NCBI GenBank assembly: GCA_035711845.1
Contig: DASTBU010000125.1
Coordinates: forward strand, 1 to 11,350
Reading direction: 5' to 3'
Length of the DNA stretch: 11,350 nt
Origin: DASTBU01 sp035711845
Lineage (GTDB): Bacteria; Acidobacteriota; Vicinamibacteria; Vicinamibacterales; 2-12-FULL-66-21
Both the position numbers and the translations under genes were made by a program. Numbering within the stretch: position 1 is the stretch's first letter; every line of letters starts with the position of its first letter. Below the pieces are notes generated by a model, which worked only from the letters and a program-made list of their open reading frames with translations, had not been told where the DNA came from and made no database searches. Below are positions 1 to 6,853 of this stretch, one piece after another.

Positions 1-504
1 CCGAGCACGTCGAACGCGTTCTTCCAGATGGGGGGATGCCCCGGCGACCTGGTTGACGAGTTCGGCTCTTCGAACGTGTTCTGTCTGGAGTACCACATCC
101 TTCAGAACGTCACCAGCATCAACAGCCTGACCTTCCAGTTCCAGGATGCCAGCGGGCTCATTCCGACCAGTGCGATCTTCCAGCACGACAACTTCGACCT
201 CAACGGCTTCGGCGGCTTCGAGACCCTGGATGACGGTTTTTCGGTGAGGTTGTTCACTACAAACGGCCCTCTTCAGTGCCCCGTGTTCGAGGGTGAGATC
301 CAGATTTTCGTGCCGTGTGCCCTGGGCAGCACGATTCAGGTCTATGCGGGCATCGTAAGTCCTGAGACTCCCAATCCGCCCTATTTCGCATCCCTGCGCG
401 CGGTCAACGACATCACGGTTCCCGAACCGGGACTGCTGGTGCTGATGGGCATCGGCCTGGTGCTGGTGGGGCACCGCCTCCGCCGACGCCGATCGACCTC
501 CTAA
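1..504 (+). CDS. PEP-CTERM sorting-signal protein, 3' end only
   Basis: This is the C-terminal part of a secreted protein whose start lies before the window. The frame is open from base 1, and the first Met (base 28) has no ribosome binding site or signal peptide, so it is not the start. About 167 residues are visible. Most are a beta-rich, aromatic and Gly/Asn-containing region with four Cys and no family I recognise. The last 28 residues are a classic PEP-CTERM tail: VPEP, a hydrophobic segment (LLVLMGIGLVLVG), then HRLRRRR before the TAA stop. In this family an exosortase in the inner membrane recognises the tail and cleaves it, and the protein goes to the cell surface or exopolysaccharide matrix. 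The exosortase must be encoded elsewhere. The tail assignment is firm; the function of the body is unknown. Confidence 0.85.
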   Translation, partial: PSTSNAFFQMGGCPGDLVDEFGSSNVFCLEYHILQNVTSINSLTFQFQDASGLIPTSAIFQHDNFDLNGFGGFETLDDGFSVRLFTTNGPLQCPVFEGEIQIFVPCALGSTIQVYAGIVSPETPNPPYFASLRAVNDITVPEPGLLVLMGIGLVLVGHRLRRRRSTS

Positions 505-538
505 ACCCGCGGTTTCTCGAGTTGAGCTACGAGCGGGT
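505..538 (+). terminator. weak candidate hairpin after the PEP-CTERM gene
   Basis: Directly after the stop codon, ACCCG (505-509) pairs with CGGGT (534-538), and inside it CTCG (516-519) pairs with CGAG (530-533). No T-run follows, so intrinsic termination is uncertain. The rest of the 158-bp gap to the convergent kinase gene holds the palindrome GGGGCGCCCC at 550-559 and nothing coding that I can support. Confidence 0.25.
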
Positions 539-662
539 GGCGCACGGCGGGGGCGCCCCACACGCGCCACATCTGCGATAACAGCTTTTGGCGCCGAGGA
601 CGGGCACGGAGTAGATCCCATTGCCGACGGCTCCCGCAACTTCGGGGCACGAGCGCCGCGGC

Positions 663-3461
663 CTATCCCGCTCGAACGAACTCCTGCAGCAGTGACCTGA
701 AGCGTGGATCCTGGGCGAGGCGCTTCAGGTCCGGGTCGTCACGCGCGAAGCCCGCTGGGTACCCGGCCTTGAACGCTTTGCGTAGCTCTACGATGGCTTG
801 ATCGTCCCGCCGCGCCAGCGCGCGCACCAACGCGACGTTGTAGAGAATCGTGACGTCGTCGGGGGCCGCGGCCTCGGCCTCCTGGACCAGCTTCAACCCC
901 TGCTCGATGTCACCCTTTTTCGCGTAATACGTTCCAAGATTCGAACGGGTCGTCGCGTCGCTCGGGTTCACCTGGAGCGCCCGGAACGCCAGCGCAATGG
1001 CCTTGTCGTAGGTCTGGCGGGCCTTCTCCGTCTGCCCGAGCCATCGGTATCCGTCTGCGAGGTTCGACAGCCATCCGTCCACGCTGGGGCTCAGCTCGAC
1101 CGCCTTTTCGTAGGCCGGCAGTGCGTCGGCGAATCTTCCTTGCCAGGCATAGGCAATCCCCAGGTTCGTGTACGTCTCGGGTGTCGCCACGAGGGTCAGC
1201 GCTTTTTGAAACGCTTCCGCCGCTTCTTCGTACTTGCCGGTCTGCAGATACGCCGCGCCGAGATCGTTCACTCCGTTCACGTTGTCGGGTTCGAGCTGGA
1301 TCACCTTTTGGAACGCTTGCGCGGCTCTCTCGTAATCCCCGAGCTGCCAGTAGGTAGCCCCGAGTGCGTTGTAATTCAGCCAGTAGTACGGGTTGACGTC
1401 GATCGCTTTCTGGTGCATGGCGATCGCATCGTCGGTGCGCCCTGCGGCCAGGTAGGCGTCGGCCAGCCGCCGGTGCGCATCGTCCGAGTTGGGCGCCAAC
1501 TGGAGCGCGCGGCTCAGCTCGGCGATCGCCTCGTTGGTCTTGCCCGTCGTGAGGTAGGCGTTGCCCGACGCGAGACGGACTTCCACGAGGTTCTGATCGA
1601 GGCTCTTGCCCTGATCGGAGGCGAACACTGCCCTGTCGGCCCACAGCCGCTCGCGCGTTTCCCGGTACATCTGAATGGACGCATCGGCCAGCCCCGCATA
1701 CGCGAGCGCGAATCTCGGATCGGTCTGGAGCGCCGCTTCGTAGAACTTGATCGCCGCTTCGACGTTCCTCCGATCCTGCTGCCCCCGCATGGCATTCCGG
1801 CCCTTGAGATACAGGTCGTACGCGGCGATGTTCTCCGTGGGTCGTGAGATGCTCCGCGCCGAATCGGTCGCCGACGGCGTCAGCTCGAGAGCCTCGACGA
1901 GCTTTGCAAAAATCTGGTCCTGCAGCGTGAGCAGATCCTTTGGATCGCCCGCGAACTGATCCGCCCACACCCGACGCCCGGCCAGCGGTTCTTCCACGTT
2001 CACCGTGATGGCGAGACGGCCGCCGCCCTCCTGAACGGTGCCGCTGACGATCAAGTTCGAGCCGAGCTCGCGCGCGAGGCGCGGAAGCGGATGTTTCAGG
2101 TCGACGGCATCGATGGCGCTCGCCGGTGCCACGGTCACCGCGCTGAGCCCGAAGAGCCGGGCCGTCAAGCCTTCCGCGACACCGGTGCCGATGTGCTCCA
2201 GCTCCTGCGCCGAGCCCACCGTCTTGAACGGCAGAACCGCGATCAGCTTCTGCTCGGAGGCTGGCGGAAGGCCTTCCACGGCTGTCGAGCGCCGCAGCAC
2301 GACGTTTCTGACCGGGGGCAGGGCTGCAAGGCCGAGAAGAACGGCGGCGAGCGCTCCGGCGACGATCCACCCGCGTCTGGACGGGAGTTGGAGCGTGATG
2401 GAGACGGAATGGGCGGTCTGGCTTCTCGAAGGCGCACGGGCCGCGTCGAGGTCTGCCACGATCTCGCTGGCGTGCTGATAGCGCCGGACCGGGTTCTTCT
2501 CCAGACAGCGCATCACGATACTGCTGAAGAAATCGGGGACGGCCGGATTGACTTCGCGGAGGTCCTTCGGCACCTTTCGCACCCGCTGCATCAGCAGTTC
2601 CATCACGGAATCGGCCGAGAAGGGCAGCACGCCGGAGGCCATCTCATACAGGATGAGCCCCAGTGCGTACAGGTCACTGCGATGGTCGGCGCGACTGCCT
2701 TCCACGAGTTCCGGCGCCATGTACTTCGGGGTGCCGATGAAGTCGCCCTGTCGGGTCAGGCCCATCGCCGAGGCTTCGTACGACTTCGCGAGGCCGAAAT
2801 CCGAGATGTAGGCGGTACCGGACTTGTCCACCAGGATGTTCTGCGGCTTCAGATCCCGGTGCACGACGCCCACGCTGTCGGCGGCCGCCAGGCCCGAGGC
2901 CAGCTGGCGCGCGATCGCCACAACCCGATCGAACGGCATCGGGCTGCTGGCCAGGATCGAGTGGAGGTCGGCGCCCTCGACGAACGGCATCGTGATGTAC
3001 TTGACGCCAGACGAGTCCCCGCCGAGATCGTGGATTCTGAGGACGTTCTGATGAGTAATCTTCCGCGCGAGCAGCAGTTCCTGCTTGAACCGCTCTTGAA
3101 ACTCGCGACCGGTTTCGGGGTTGGCCAGGACCTCGGAACGGATGACCTTCAACGCCACCGAAACGCCGAGCTCGACGTCGTGCGCGTGGTAGACAGCCCC
3201 CATCCCGCCTGCCCCGAGCAAGCGCTCGATCCGATAACGCCCGGCGAACAGCTGACCAGCGCCCAGTACTCCTCCCGACCACGCCACGGGGTCGAGCCCG
3301 CCAGAGCCGGACGAGATCGTCGCGCCGTCGGAAAAGACTGCTGGCGTCCGGGCGCCCGGCGACGCCATCGTCGCCACCAGCGATTCGGGGAGCGTGCCGT
3401 GGCAGGAGACACACCGTCCCGACGTCAGCGGCGTATCGACGTGGCAATGCGGGCAGAGCAT
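663..3461 (-). CDS. transmembrane Ser/Thr protein kinase with zinc ribbon, TolB-like and TPR domains
   Basis: This 932-residue protein is a Hanks-type (PknB-like) kinase that probably phosphorylates proteins on Ser/Thr at the inner membrane. In order it has a zinc ribbon (C3, C6, C17, C20), a kinase domain at about 76-340, one membrane helix at about 364-384, a TolB-like N-terminal-type domain at about 404-525 (IAVLPFK, then GTGVAEGL) and roughly eight TPR repeats at about 542-895. All catalytic elements are intact: Gly loop GAGGMG 83-88, Lys105, HRDLKPQN 201-208 with Asp203, DFG 221-223 and APE 249-251. It looks like an active RD kinase. The topology implies a cytoplasmic kinase and a periplasmic TolB/TPR sensor or scaffold. 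The start is ATG with no clear Shine-Dalgarno sequence, but the zinc-ribbon cysteines begin at residue 3, which supports it. Substrates are not evident from neighbours. The domain set is known in Acidobacteriota; the sensory role is inferred. Confidence 0.93.
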   Translation of the reverse strand: MLCPHCHVDTPLTSGRCVSCHGTLPESLVATMASPGARTPAVFSDGATISSGSGGLDPVAWSGGVLGAGQLFAGRYRIERLLGAGGMGAVYHAHDVELGVSVALKVIRSEVLANPETGREFQERFKQELLLARKITHQNVLRIHDLGGDSSGVKYITMPFVEGADLHSILASSPMPFDRVVAIARQLASGLAAADSVGVVHRDLKPQNILVDKSGTAYISDFGLAKSYEASAMGLTRQGDFIGTPKYMAPELVEGSRADHRSDLYALGLILYEMASGVLPFSADSVMELLMQRVRKVPKDLREVNPAVPDFFSSIVMRCLEKNPVRRYQHASEIVADLDAARAPSRSQTAHSVSITLQLPSRRGWIVAGALAAVLLGLAALPPVRNVVLRRSTAVEGLPPASEQKLIAVLPFKTVGSAQELEHIGTGVAEGLTARLFGLSAVTVAPASAIDAVDLKHPLPRLARELGSNLIVSGTVQEGGGRLAITVNVEEPLAGRRVWADQFAGDPKDLLTLQDQIFAKLVEALELTPSATDSARSISRPTENIAAYDLYLKGRNAMRGQQDRRNVEAAIKFYEAALQTDPRFALAYAGLADASIQMYRETRERLWADRAVFASDQGKSLDQNLVEVRLASGNAYLTTGKTNEAIAELSRALQLAPNSDDAHRRLADAYLAAGRTDDAIAMHQKAIDVNPYYWLNYNALGATYWQLGDYERAAQAFQKVIQLEPDNVNGVNDLGAAYLQTGKYEEAAEAFQKALTLVATPETYTNLGIAYAWQGRFADALPAYEKAVELSPSVDGWLSNLADGYRWLGQTEKARQTYDKAIALAFRALQVNPSDATTRSNLGTYYAKKGDIEQGLKLVQEAEAAAPDDVTILYNVALVRALARRDDQAIVELRKAFKAGYPAGFARDDPDLKRLAQDPRFRSLLQEFVRAG

Positions 3462-3592
3462 AGTGGCCGGCAGTCGGGCGAGTGACCGCCCAGAACCGCC
3501 GCAATCAAGGGCAAGGCGATTATGGTGCCACTGAAGGCCTGAGGCAAGGCGGGACGGGAACGCCCACGCTGCGACCTCCGCGTCCGGCCGAT

Positions 3593-3659
3593 CCGCCTTC
3601 GCTCGCCAGAAGTTCTCGCGAGCTACGGCGAGACCTCGCCGCAGCCTTGGCGGAGGCGG
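3593..3659. repeat. REP-like GC-rich palindromic intergenic element
   Basis: This element lies in the 264-bp gap 3462-3725, which holds no supportable gene. Outer arms CCGCCTTCGC (3593-3602) and GCGGAGGCGG (3650-3659) are complementary at 9 of 10 positions. Inside are the perfect 8-bp palindrome CTCGCGAG (3615-3622) and a strong inverted repeat, CTACGGCGAG (3623-3632) against CTCGCCGCAG (3635-3644), 9 of 10. Nested palindromes like this are typical of REP-like elements dispersed between genes. I see only one copy here, so the repeat-family status is inferred. It lies upstream of the kinase gene and just past the 3' end of the SH3/barrel gene. It could stabilise mRNA ends or stop transcription. 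Confidence 0.5.
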
Positions 3660-3725
3660 GGGCGCTGTGGGCCGATGTGCTCCGGCGCAGAGGGTCCCGG
3701 TAGACAGAGACGCTGGAAGTTGAAA

Positions 3726-4607
3726 CTACTTCACGTACCAGTGTCCCGAGACGGAGAAGCGCAGCCGGTCCTGCTCGAAACCGGGGAACGGGTCGTCCGA
3801 CCAGAGGTAGCCGAGGTCGGCGCTGACAGCGAATCGCGGCACGCTTGGAAACGTCACCTCGGCGCCTCCGAACGTCCGGAAACCGAACGTGCTGTCGGTG
3901 ACGGGATCCAGGACATCCGGCGCGATCTTCAGTGTGGAACGCCGCAGGACGGCGCCGCCCCCGACGTAGGGACGCAGCCACACGTTGTCGGTCACGTGGT
4001 CGCGAAGCAGATAGATCAGGCTCGGCGCAAACTCCATCGAGGTCACGCGCCCCGGCGCCACCTCGCTGGTGATCGCCGAGCGGAACGCGTCGACCTGGAC
4101 TCCGAAGCGCTGACGCGACCACACGCGCGCCGTCACTCCGTAGTCACCGACGGGCGCGCCCCCCAGCCGTGCGCCGAATCCGACGATGTGCGTGGGGGCG
4201 GGGATATACGTGGTGCCAGTCGTCAACCGGGGCGAATCGGTGGTCACGCCTTGTGCGGGAGCACCGGAGGCGCTCGCAACCGCAGCGGGTGCGGGCGACG
4301 AGGGTTGAAAGGCGGCCGCGAGCCTCTCCTCGCGAGTCGGGCGCTGCGCCATCGATCCCATGGTCTGGTGGACGTACCCGACACCATCCTCGGCGTCCGG
4401 CCACGAGACCTTGGCCCACGATCCGACGTCGCGCGTGACCTCGAGCACCGTTCCGCGCGGCGCCCGACCGATCACGGGGCTTCCCGTGCTGGGAGCCTGG
4501 TGAATGGTGGCGGACTGCACCTTCACGGTGAACTCCATGGTCTGCGCGTACAACCACGATGGACACAGGAGCACGGCAAGGGCGGCGACCGCGGCATGAC
4601 GAATCAT
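3726..4607 (-). CDS. SH3-domain / outer-membrane beta-barrel fusion protein
   Basis: This is a 293-residue exported protein with no named family that I recognise. It has a signal peptide at 1-21 (basic MIRH, hydrophobic core, probable cleavage after LYA), then a bacterial SH3 (SH3_3-like) domain at about 24-84. Landmarks there are HQAPSTGSPVIG, a GTVLEV strand and a final GYV. An Ala/Pro/Ser-rich linker spans about 100-125. From about 139 to the end there are alternating amphipathic strands with many Gly and aromatic residues (PYVGGGAVLRR, SADLGYLW) ending in HWYVK, as in small outer-membrane barrels. A longer reading from 4658 would add 17 residues. I chose ATG 4605-4607 because AGGAGG lies 7 nt before it and the signal peptide begins there. 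The SH3 domain may bind peptidoglycan and tether the barrel to the wall (inferred). Confidence 0.8.
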   Translation of the reverse strand: MIRHAAVAALAVLLCPSWLYAQTMEFTVKVQSATIHQAPSTGSPVIGRAPRGTVLEVTRDVGSWAKVSWPDAEDGVGYVHQTMGSMAQRPTREERLAAAFQPSSPAPAAVASASGAPAQGVTTDSPRLTTGTTYIPAPTHIVGFGARLGGAPVGDYGVTARVWSRQRFGVQVDAFRSAITSEVAPGRVTSMEFAPSLIYLLRDHVTDNVWLRPYVGGGAVLRRSTLKIAPDVLDPVTDSTFGFRTFGGAEVTFPSVPRFAVSADLGYLWSDDPFPGFEQDRLRFSVSGHWYVK

Positions 4608-4614
4608 CTGAATG

Positions 4615-4620
4615 CCTCCT
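4615..4620 (-). promoter_or_regulatory. Shine-Dalgarno AGGAGG that fixes the SH3/barrel start
   Basis: On the minus strand AGGAGG is followed by 7 nt and then ATG (4607-4605). This is the strongest ribosome binding site in the window, and it rules out the upstream in-frame start at 4658. Confidence 0.85.
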
Positions 4621-4651
4621 GCGACGGCTGAAAAACACGAACACGAGTCCC

Positions 4652-4671
4652 CGATCACGTTTCCGTGATCG
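4652..4671 (-). promoter_or_regulatory. perfect 8-bp inverted repeat with GAAA loop, 5' of the SH3/barrel gene
   Basis: Read on the minus strand, CGATCACG and CGTGATCG are perfectly complementary around GAAA, a GNRA-type tetraloop. The element sits 44 bp before the ATG of the SH3/barrel gene, upstream of its Shine-Dalgarno. It could be a 5'-UTR stabilising hairpin, an operator for a dimeric repressor, or the end of the sulfatase-fold transcript. A T5 run follows only about 17 nt later, so it is a poor intrinsic terminator. Confidence 0.4.
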
Positions 4672-4681
4672 TAGGACCCGG

Positions 4682-4704
4682 TCGGGCGCAGAAAATAGGC
4701 CCGA
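4682..4704. other. 6-bp inverted repeat in the 4608-4819 gap
   Basis: TCGGGC (4682-4687) and GCCCGA (4699-4704) are perfect complements around an 11-nt AT-rich loop. It is the second of three inverted repeats in this 212-bp gap. No T-run follows on either strand. Its role is unknown. Confidence 0.25.
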
Positions 4705-4723
4705 ACGCCGTCATCGGCTGAAT

Positions 4724-4744
4724 CAAAGCAATCGGCGTGCTTTG
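4724..4744 (-). terminator. candidate 3' hairpin after the sulfatase-fold gene
   Basis: CAAAGCA (4724-4730) and TGCTTTG (4738-4744) are perfect 7-bp complements around a 7-nt loop. It begins 75 nt after the sulfatase-fold stop codon on the minus strand. The stem is only moderately GC-rich and lacks a U-tract, so it may be a 3' processing hairpin rather than a true terminator. Confidence 0.3.
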
Positions 4745-4819
4745 TTCGGTTGCCTGGGGTGTGGACGGGAACGGGCGATCCGTGAAATTGCCGCCGTCGA
4801 GGCGAGCCGGGGCGCTGGC

Positions 4820-6253
4820 TTACTTGATGTACCCGAGAGACCTGAGATTCTTGAGCACGCGCGGTGGGATGGGGACGAACCCCTCGCGCACGGCGCTCCC
4901 TGCGAGGTGCGCGTTACCCAGCATGGCGGCCAGCCTGTCCCGCATTCGCCGGGTGCGATCCGGATCCGTCTGCGCACGGTTCTCGCGCTCCCTGGGATCG
5001 ACCGTCAGATGGTACAGCTCGTGCCGTCCCTGGAGATTGGACACGAACTTCCACTCCGGCGTCCGGAGCGCGTAGAGCCCGCCCGCGTTCTCGGCGAACG
5101 CGACCGGCTCCCCAGTTTTCTCACCGCTCAGCCTGCTCCAGATGTTCGCACCCGCGAGGCCTTCGGGCGCCGTGCTTCCGGCGAGTGCACTGAGCGTGGG
5201 GGCGAGGTCGACCGCTTGCGTCTGGGTCTCGCGCATGCCCGGTGGAAGTCCTGGCGCCCGGATGATGAGCGGCACCCGCAGCATCTCGTCGTAGAGCGTC
5301 CGGTTGTGCTCGAATCCTCCGTGATCGAAGAACTCCTCGCCATGATCGGCCGTGAGGACGAGGACCGTCCCGTCCCACAGCCTTCGATCCTTCAGACCCG
5401 AGAACAGACGCCCGAGGGCAGCGTCGACCTCCAGGATTTCCGCGTCGTAGAGCGCCTCGTAGAAATGCGCATCGCTCGAGCCGTCGCGGACGATCCACGA
5501 GGGAATCACGTCCATCGGGGCGACCAGGGCGGGACGCCGCGGTGGGAACATCGCTTGCGATTCCCTCGCCGGCGCGTATGGGCTGTGGGGCTCCATCACG
5601 TGTATCCAGAGGAACAGCGGCTTCGCCGAGGCACGTCGATCGATGCGCTCGAGGGCGGCCGTCACCACCTCCGATGCCGTCGCAAAGCTGTCGCCGGCCG
5701 ACACGAACCGATAATCGTCGAATCCGTTGGCGAACCCGAATTCCTTCAGCAGAAACGGGTTCGTGTTCAACCCGACGGTTTCGTACCCAACCGACGCGAG
5801 TGCGCTCGCCAGCGTCCACAGCTGGGGATCCAACACGTCGGTGAGTGGCAAGTTGCCGTCGACATGTCCGGTCATCGCCTCGGAGAATCCGCGGGAAGTG
5901 GTAAACGTCTTGTGCGATGTCGGATAGAGCCCGGTGAAGAGCGAGGCCATCGAGGCTTTGGTGTAGGGCGCGTGAGCGATGTGATCGCGCACGACGACTG
6001 CCTCGGTGGCGAGCGCGTCGAGGCTCGGCGATGTCGGCCGGTCGTATCCGTAGACGCCCAGGTGATCTGCCCTCAGGGCATCGACCGTCACGAGGACGAT
6101 GTTGGGGGGCTGCACGCCGGCCGTGGCCGTGGGCGTGGCGGAGCCGCTTCCGGGACTGGACCGCATCCAGAAGCCGATAGTGGCCGCCAGTACCAGGAAG
6201 GCGCCGGCCCAGAGCACCCCGTTTCGCGGGCTGGCTCGAAAGATTCGAATCAC
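4820..6253 (-). CDS. membrane-anchored sulfatase-fold hydrolase/transferase with Thr at the nucleophile position
   Basis: This 477-residue alkaline-phosphatase-superfamily protein (sulfatase family) has one N-terminal membrane helix at about 11-30 and a catalytic domain outside the membrane from about 50 to 440. Metal-site landmarks are TVDALRADHLG with Asp58, HVMEPHSPY (His218, His223), and TADHGEEF with Asp303-His304. True sulfatases have C/S-x-P-x-R here, in which Cys or Ser becomes formylglycine. This protein has T-K-A-S-M at 98-102 (Thr98 codon 5960-5962), so formylglycine cannot form. Thr is the nucleophile in related phosphoethanolamine and phosphoglycerol transferases, so phospho-transfer or phosphodiester cleavage is a realistic alternative. 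The C-terminus NLRSLGYIK is a common tail in this subgroup. The start is GTG (6253-6251) with no obvious Shine-Dalgarno; it is kept because it supplies the membrane anchor. An ATG just upstream is out of frame. Substrate unknown. Confidence 0.88.
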   Translation of the reverse strand: MIRIFRASPRNGVLWAGAFLVLAATIGFWMRSSPGSGSATPTATAGVQPPNIVLVTVDALRADHLGVYGYDRPTSPSLDALATEAVVVRDHIAHAPYTKASMASLFTGLYPTSHKTFTTSRGFSEAMTGHVDGNLPLTDVLDPQLWTLASALASVGYETVGLNTNPFLLKEFGFANGFDDYRFVSAGDSFATASEVVTAALERIDRRASAKPLFLWIHVMEPHSPYAPARESQAMFPPRRPALVAPMDVIPSWIVRDGSSDAHFYEALYDAEILEVDAALGRLFSGLKDRRLWDGTVLVLTADHGEEFFDHGGFEHNRTLYDEMLRVPLIIRAPGLPPGMRETQTQAVDLAPTLSALAGSTAPEGLAGANIWSRLSGEKTGEPVAFAENAGGLYALRTPEWKFVSNLQGRHELYHLTVDPRERENRAQTDPDRTRRMRDRLAAMLGNAHLAGSAVREGFVPIPPRVLKNLRSLGYIK

Positions 6254-6363
6254 GATGAGCGCGGATCGAGGATCATGGGTTTCGTGCGCGGCGGGCAGAA
6301 AAAGTGCGTCCGCTTCATGATAGCGCCAGACGGAGCGGCTCGGTAAGCGAGGAGTCCCTGGCT
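6254..6363. promoter_or_regulatory. divergent intergenic region between the sulfatase-fold and YkvA genes
   Basis: These 110 bp separate two divergent start codons, so they should hold promoters for both strands. I could not find a convincing -35/-10 pair on either strand. The call rests on gene arrangement only. Confidence 0.35.
6349..6354 (+). promoter_or_regulatory. Shine-Dalgarno GAGGAG that fixes the YkvA start
   Basis: GAGGAG is followed by 9 nt and then ATG at 6364. It favours this start over the in-frame GTG at 6304, which would add 20 residues unlike the family. Confidence 0.7.
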
Positions 6364-6810
6364 ATGGCGAGTAAGCGGTTCGGGAAGAGGATTGTTGGCG
6401 GCTCGTTGTTCGCCGGGTTGTTGAGCAAGGCCGCACAATACGCGAAGAATCCGGACAAGCTGCGGGACCTCTCCAGGGAGGCCAGAAAAAAAGCCGAATC
6501 AGCGGGGAGCGGCGCCCCGCTGAAGGAGTTCTGGGAATCCCTGACCGCATTCCTGCGGCTGATTCGCGCCTACGCGAAAGGTGAGTTCCGCGAGATCCCG
6601 TGGCAGAAGCTCGTGCTGATTGTCGCGTCGATTCTGTACTTCCTCACACCGATTGACGTCATCCCTGATTTCGTTGTCGGCCTGGGATATCTGGATGACG
6701 CCGCCGTCATCGCCTGGGTCGTGAGCGCCGTCAGGTCCGTTCTGGACGATTTCCTCAGGTGGGAATCGGCGGCCGCGCGCGCCGCCGGAGATAGCCGAGC
6801 ATCGAGCTAA
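6364..6810 (+). CDS. YkvA/DUF1232 family protein
   Basis: This is a 148-residue protein of the YkvA (DUF1232) family, whose biochemical function is not established. The family core is at about 81-125: a hydrophobic helix (LVLIVASILYFL), the signature TPIDVIPDF (95-103), then GYLDDAAVIAWVV (108-120). It is preceded by a basic, Lys/Arg-rich N-terminus and a short Gly-rich hydrophobic stretch (VGGSLFAGLL), and followed by an Ala-rich tail. The core probably associates with the membrane. The start at ATG 6364 is set by GAGGAG 9 nt upstream. The gene is divergent from the sulfatase-fold gene and convergent with the deiodinase-like gene, 43 bp away, so it is a single-gene unit. No functional partner can be read from context. 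Confidence 0.87.
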   Translation: MASKRFGKRIVGGSLFAGLLSKAAQYAKNPDKLRDLSREARKKAESAGSGAPLKEFWESLTAFLRLIRAYAKGEFREIPWQKLVLIVASILYFLTPIDVIPDFVVGLGYLDDAAVIAWVVSAVRSVLDDFLRWESAAARAAGDSRASS

Positions 6811-6821
6811 AGGCGAAACGT

Positions 6822-6847
6822 CCTTCCAACAGTGTTCCGTCGGAAGG
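6822..6847. terminator. candidate shared hairpin between convergent genes
   Basis: CCTTCC (6822-6827) pairs perfectly with GGAAGG (6842-6847). A shorter alternative is TTCCG (6835-6839) with CGGAA (6841-6845). It lies in the 43-bp gap between the YkvA stop and the deiodinase-like stop, where a bidirectional terminator is expected. Neither strand has a good U-tract, so the evidence is weak. Confidence 0.35.
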
Positions 6848-6853
6848 CGGGCG

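Noticed and set aside
550..559. 10-bp palindrome GGGGCGCCCC
   Set aside because: It is short and likely by chance at this GC content, with no neighbouring copy or linked motif.
2091..3485. 464-residue plus-strand frame antisense to the kinase
   Set aside because: It is a GC-rich shadow with skewed Arg/His/Gly composition, lying opposite an intact kinase with all motifs.
3482..3703. 73-residue plus-strand frame in the gap 3462-3725
   Set aside because: It is composed largely of the palindromic element, has no ribosome binding site and is low-complexity Arg/Ala/Leu. It is treated as non-coding.
4608..4658. 17-residue N-terminal extension of the SH3/barrel protein
   Set aside because: The downstream ATG has AGGAGG at ideal spacing and starts a normal signal peptide. 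The extension overlaps part of the 8-bp hairpin.
4559..6346. 595-residue plus-strand frame antisense to the sulfatase-fold gene
   Set aside because: It is Arg-rich, has no motifs, and runs across two genes and an intergenic region with hairpins.
6304..6363. GTG start adding 20 residues to the YkvA protein
   Set aside because: GAGGAG lies inside this stretch, 9 nt before ATG 6364, and the extra residues do not look like the family.
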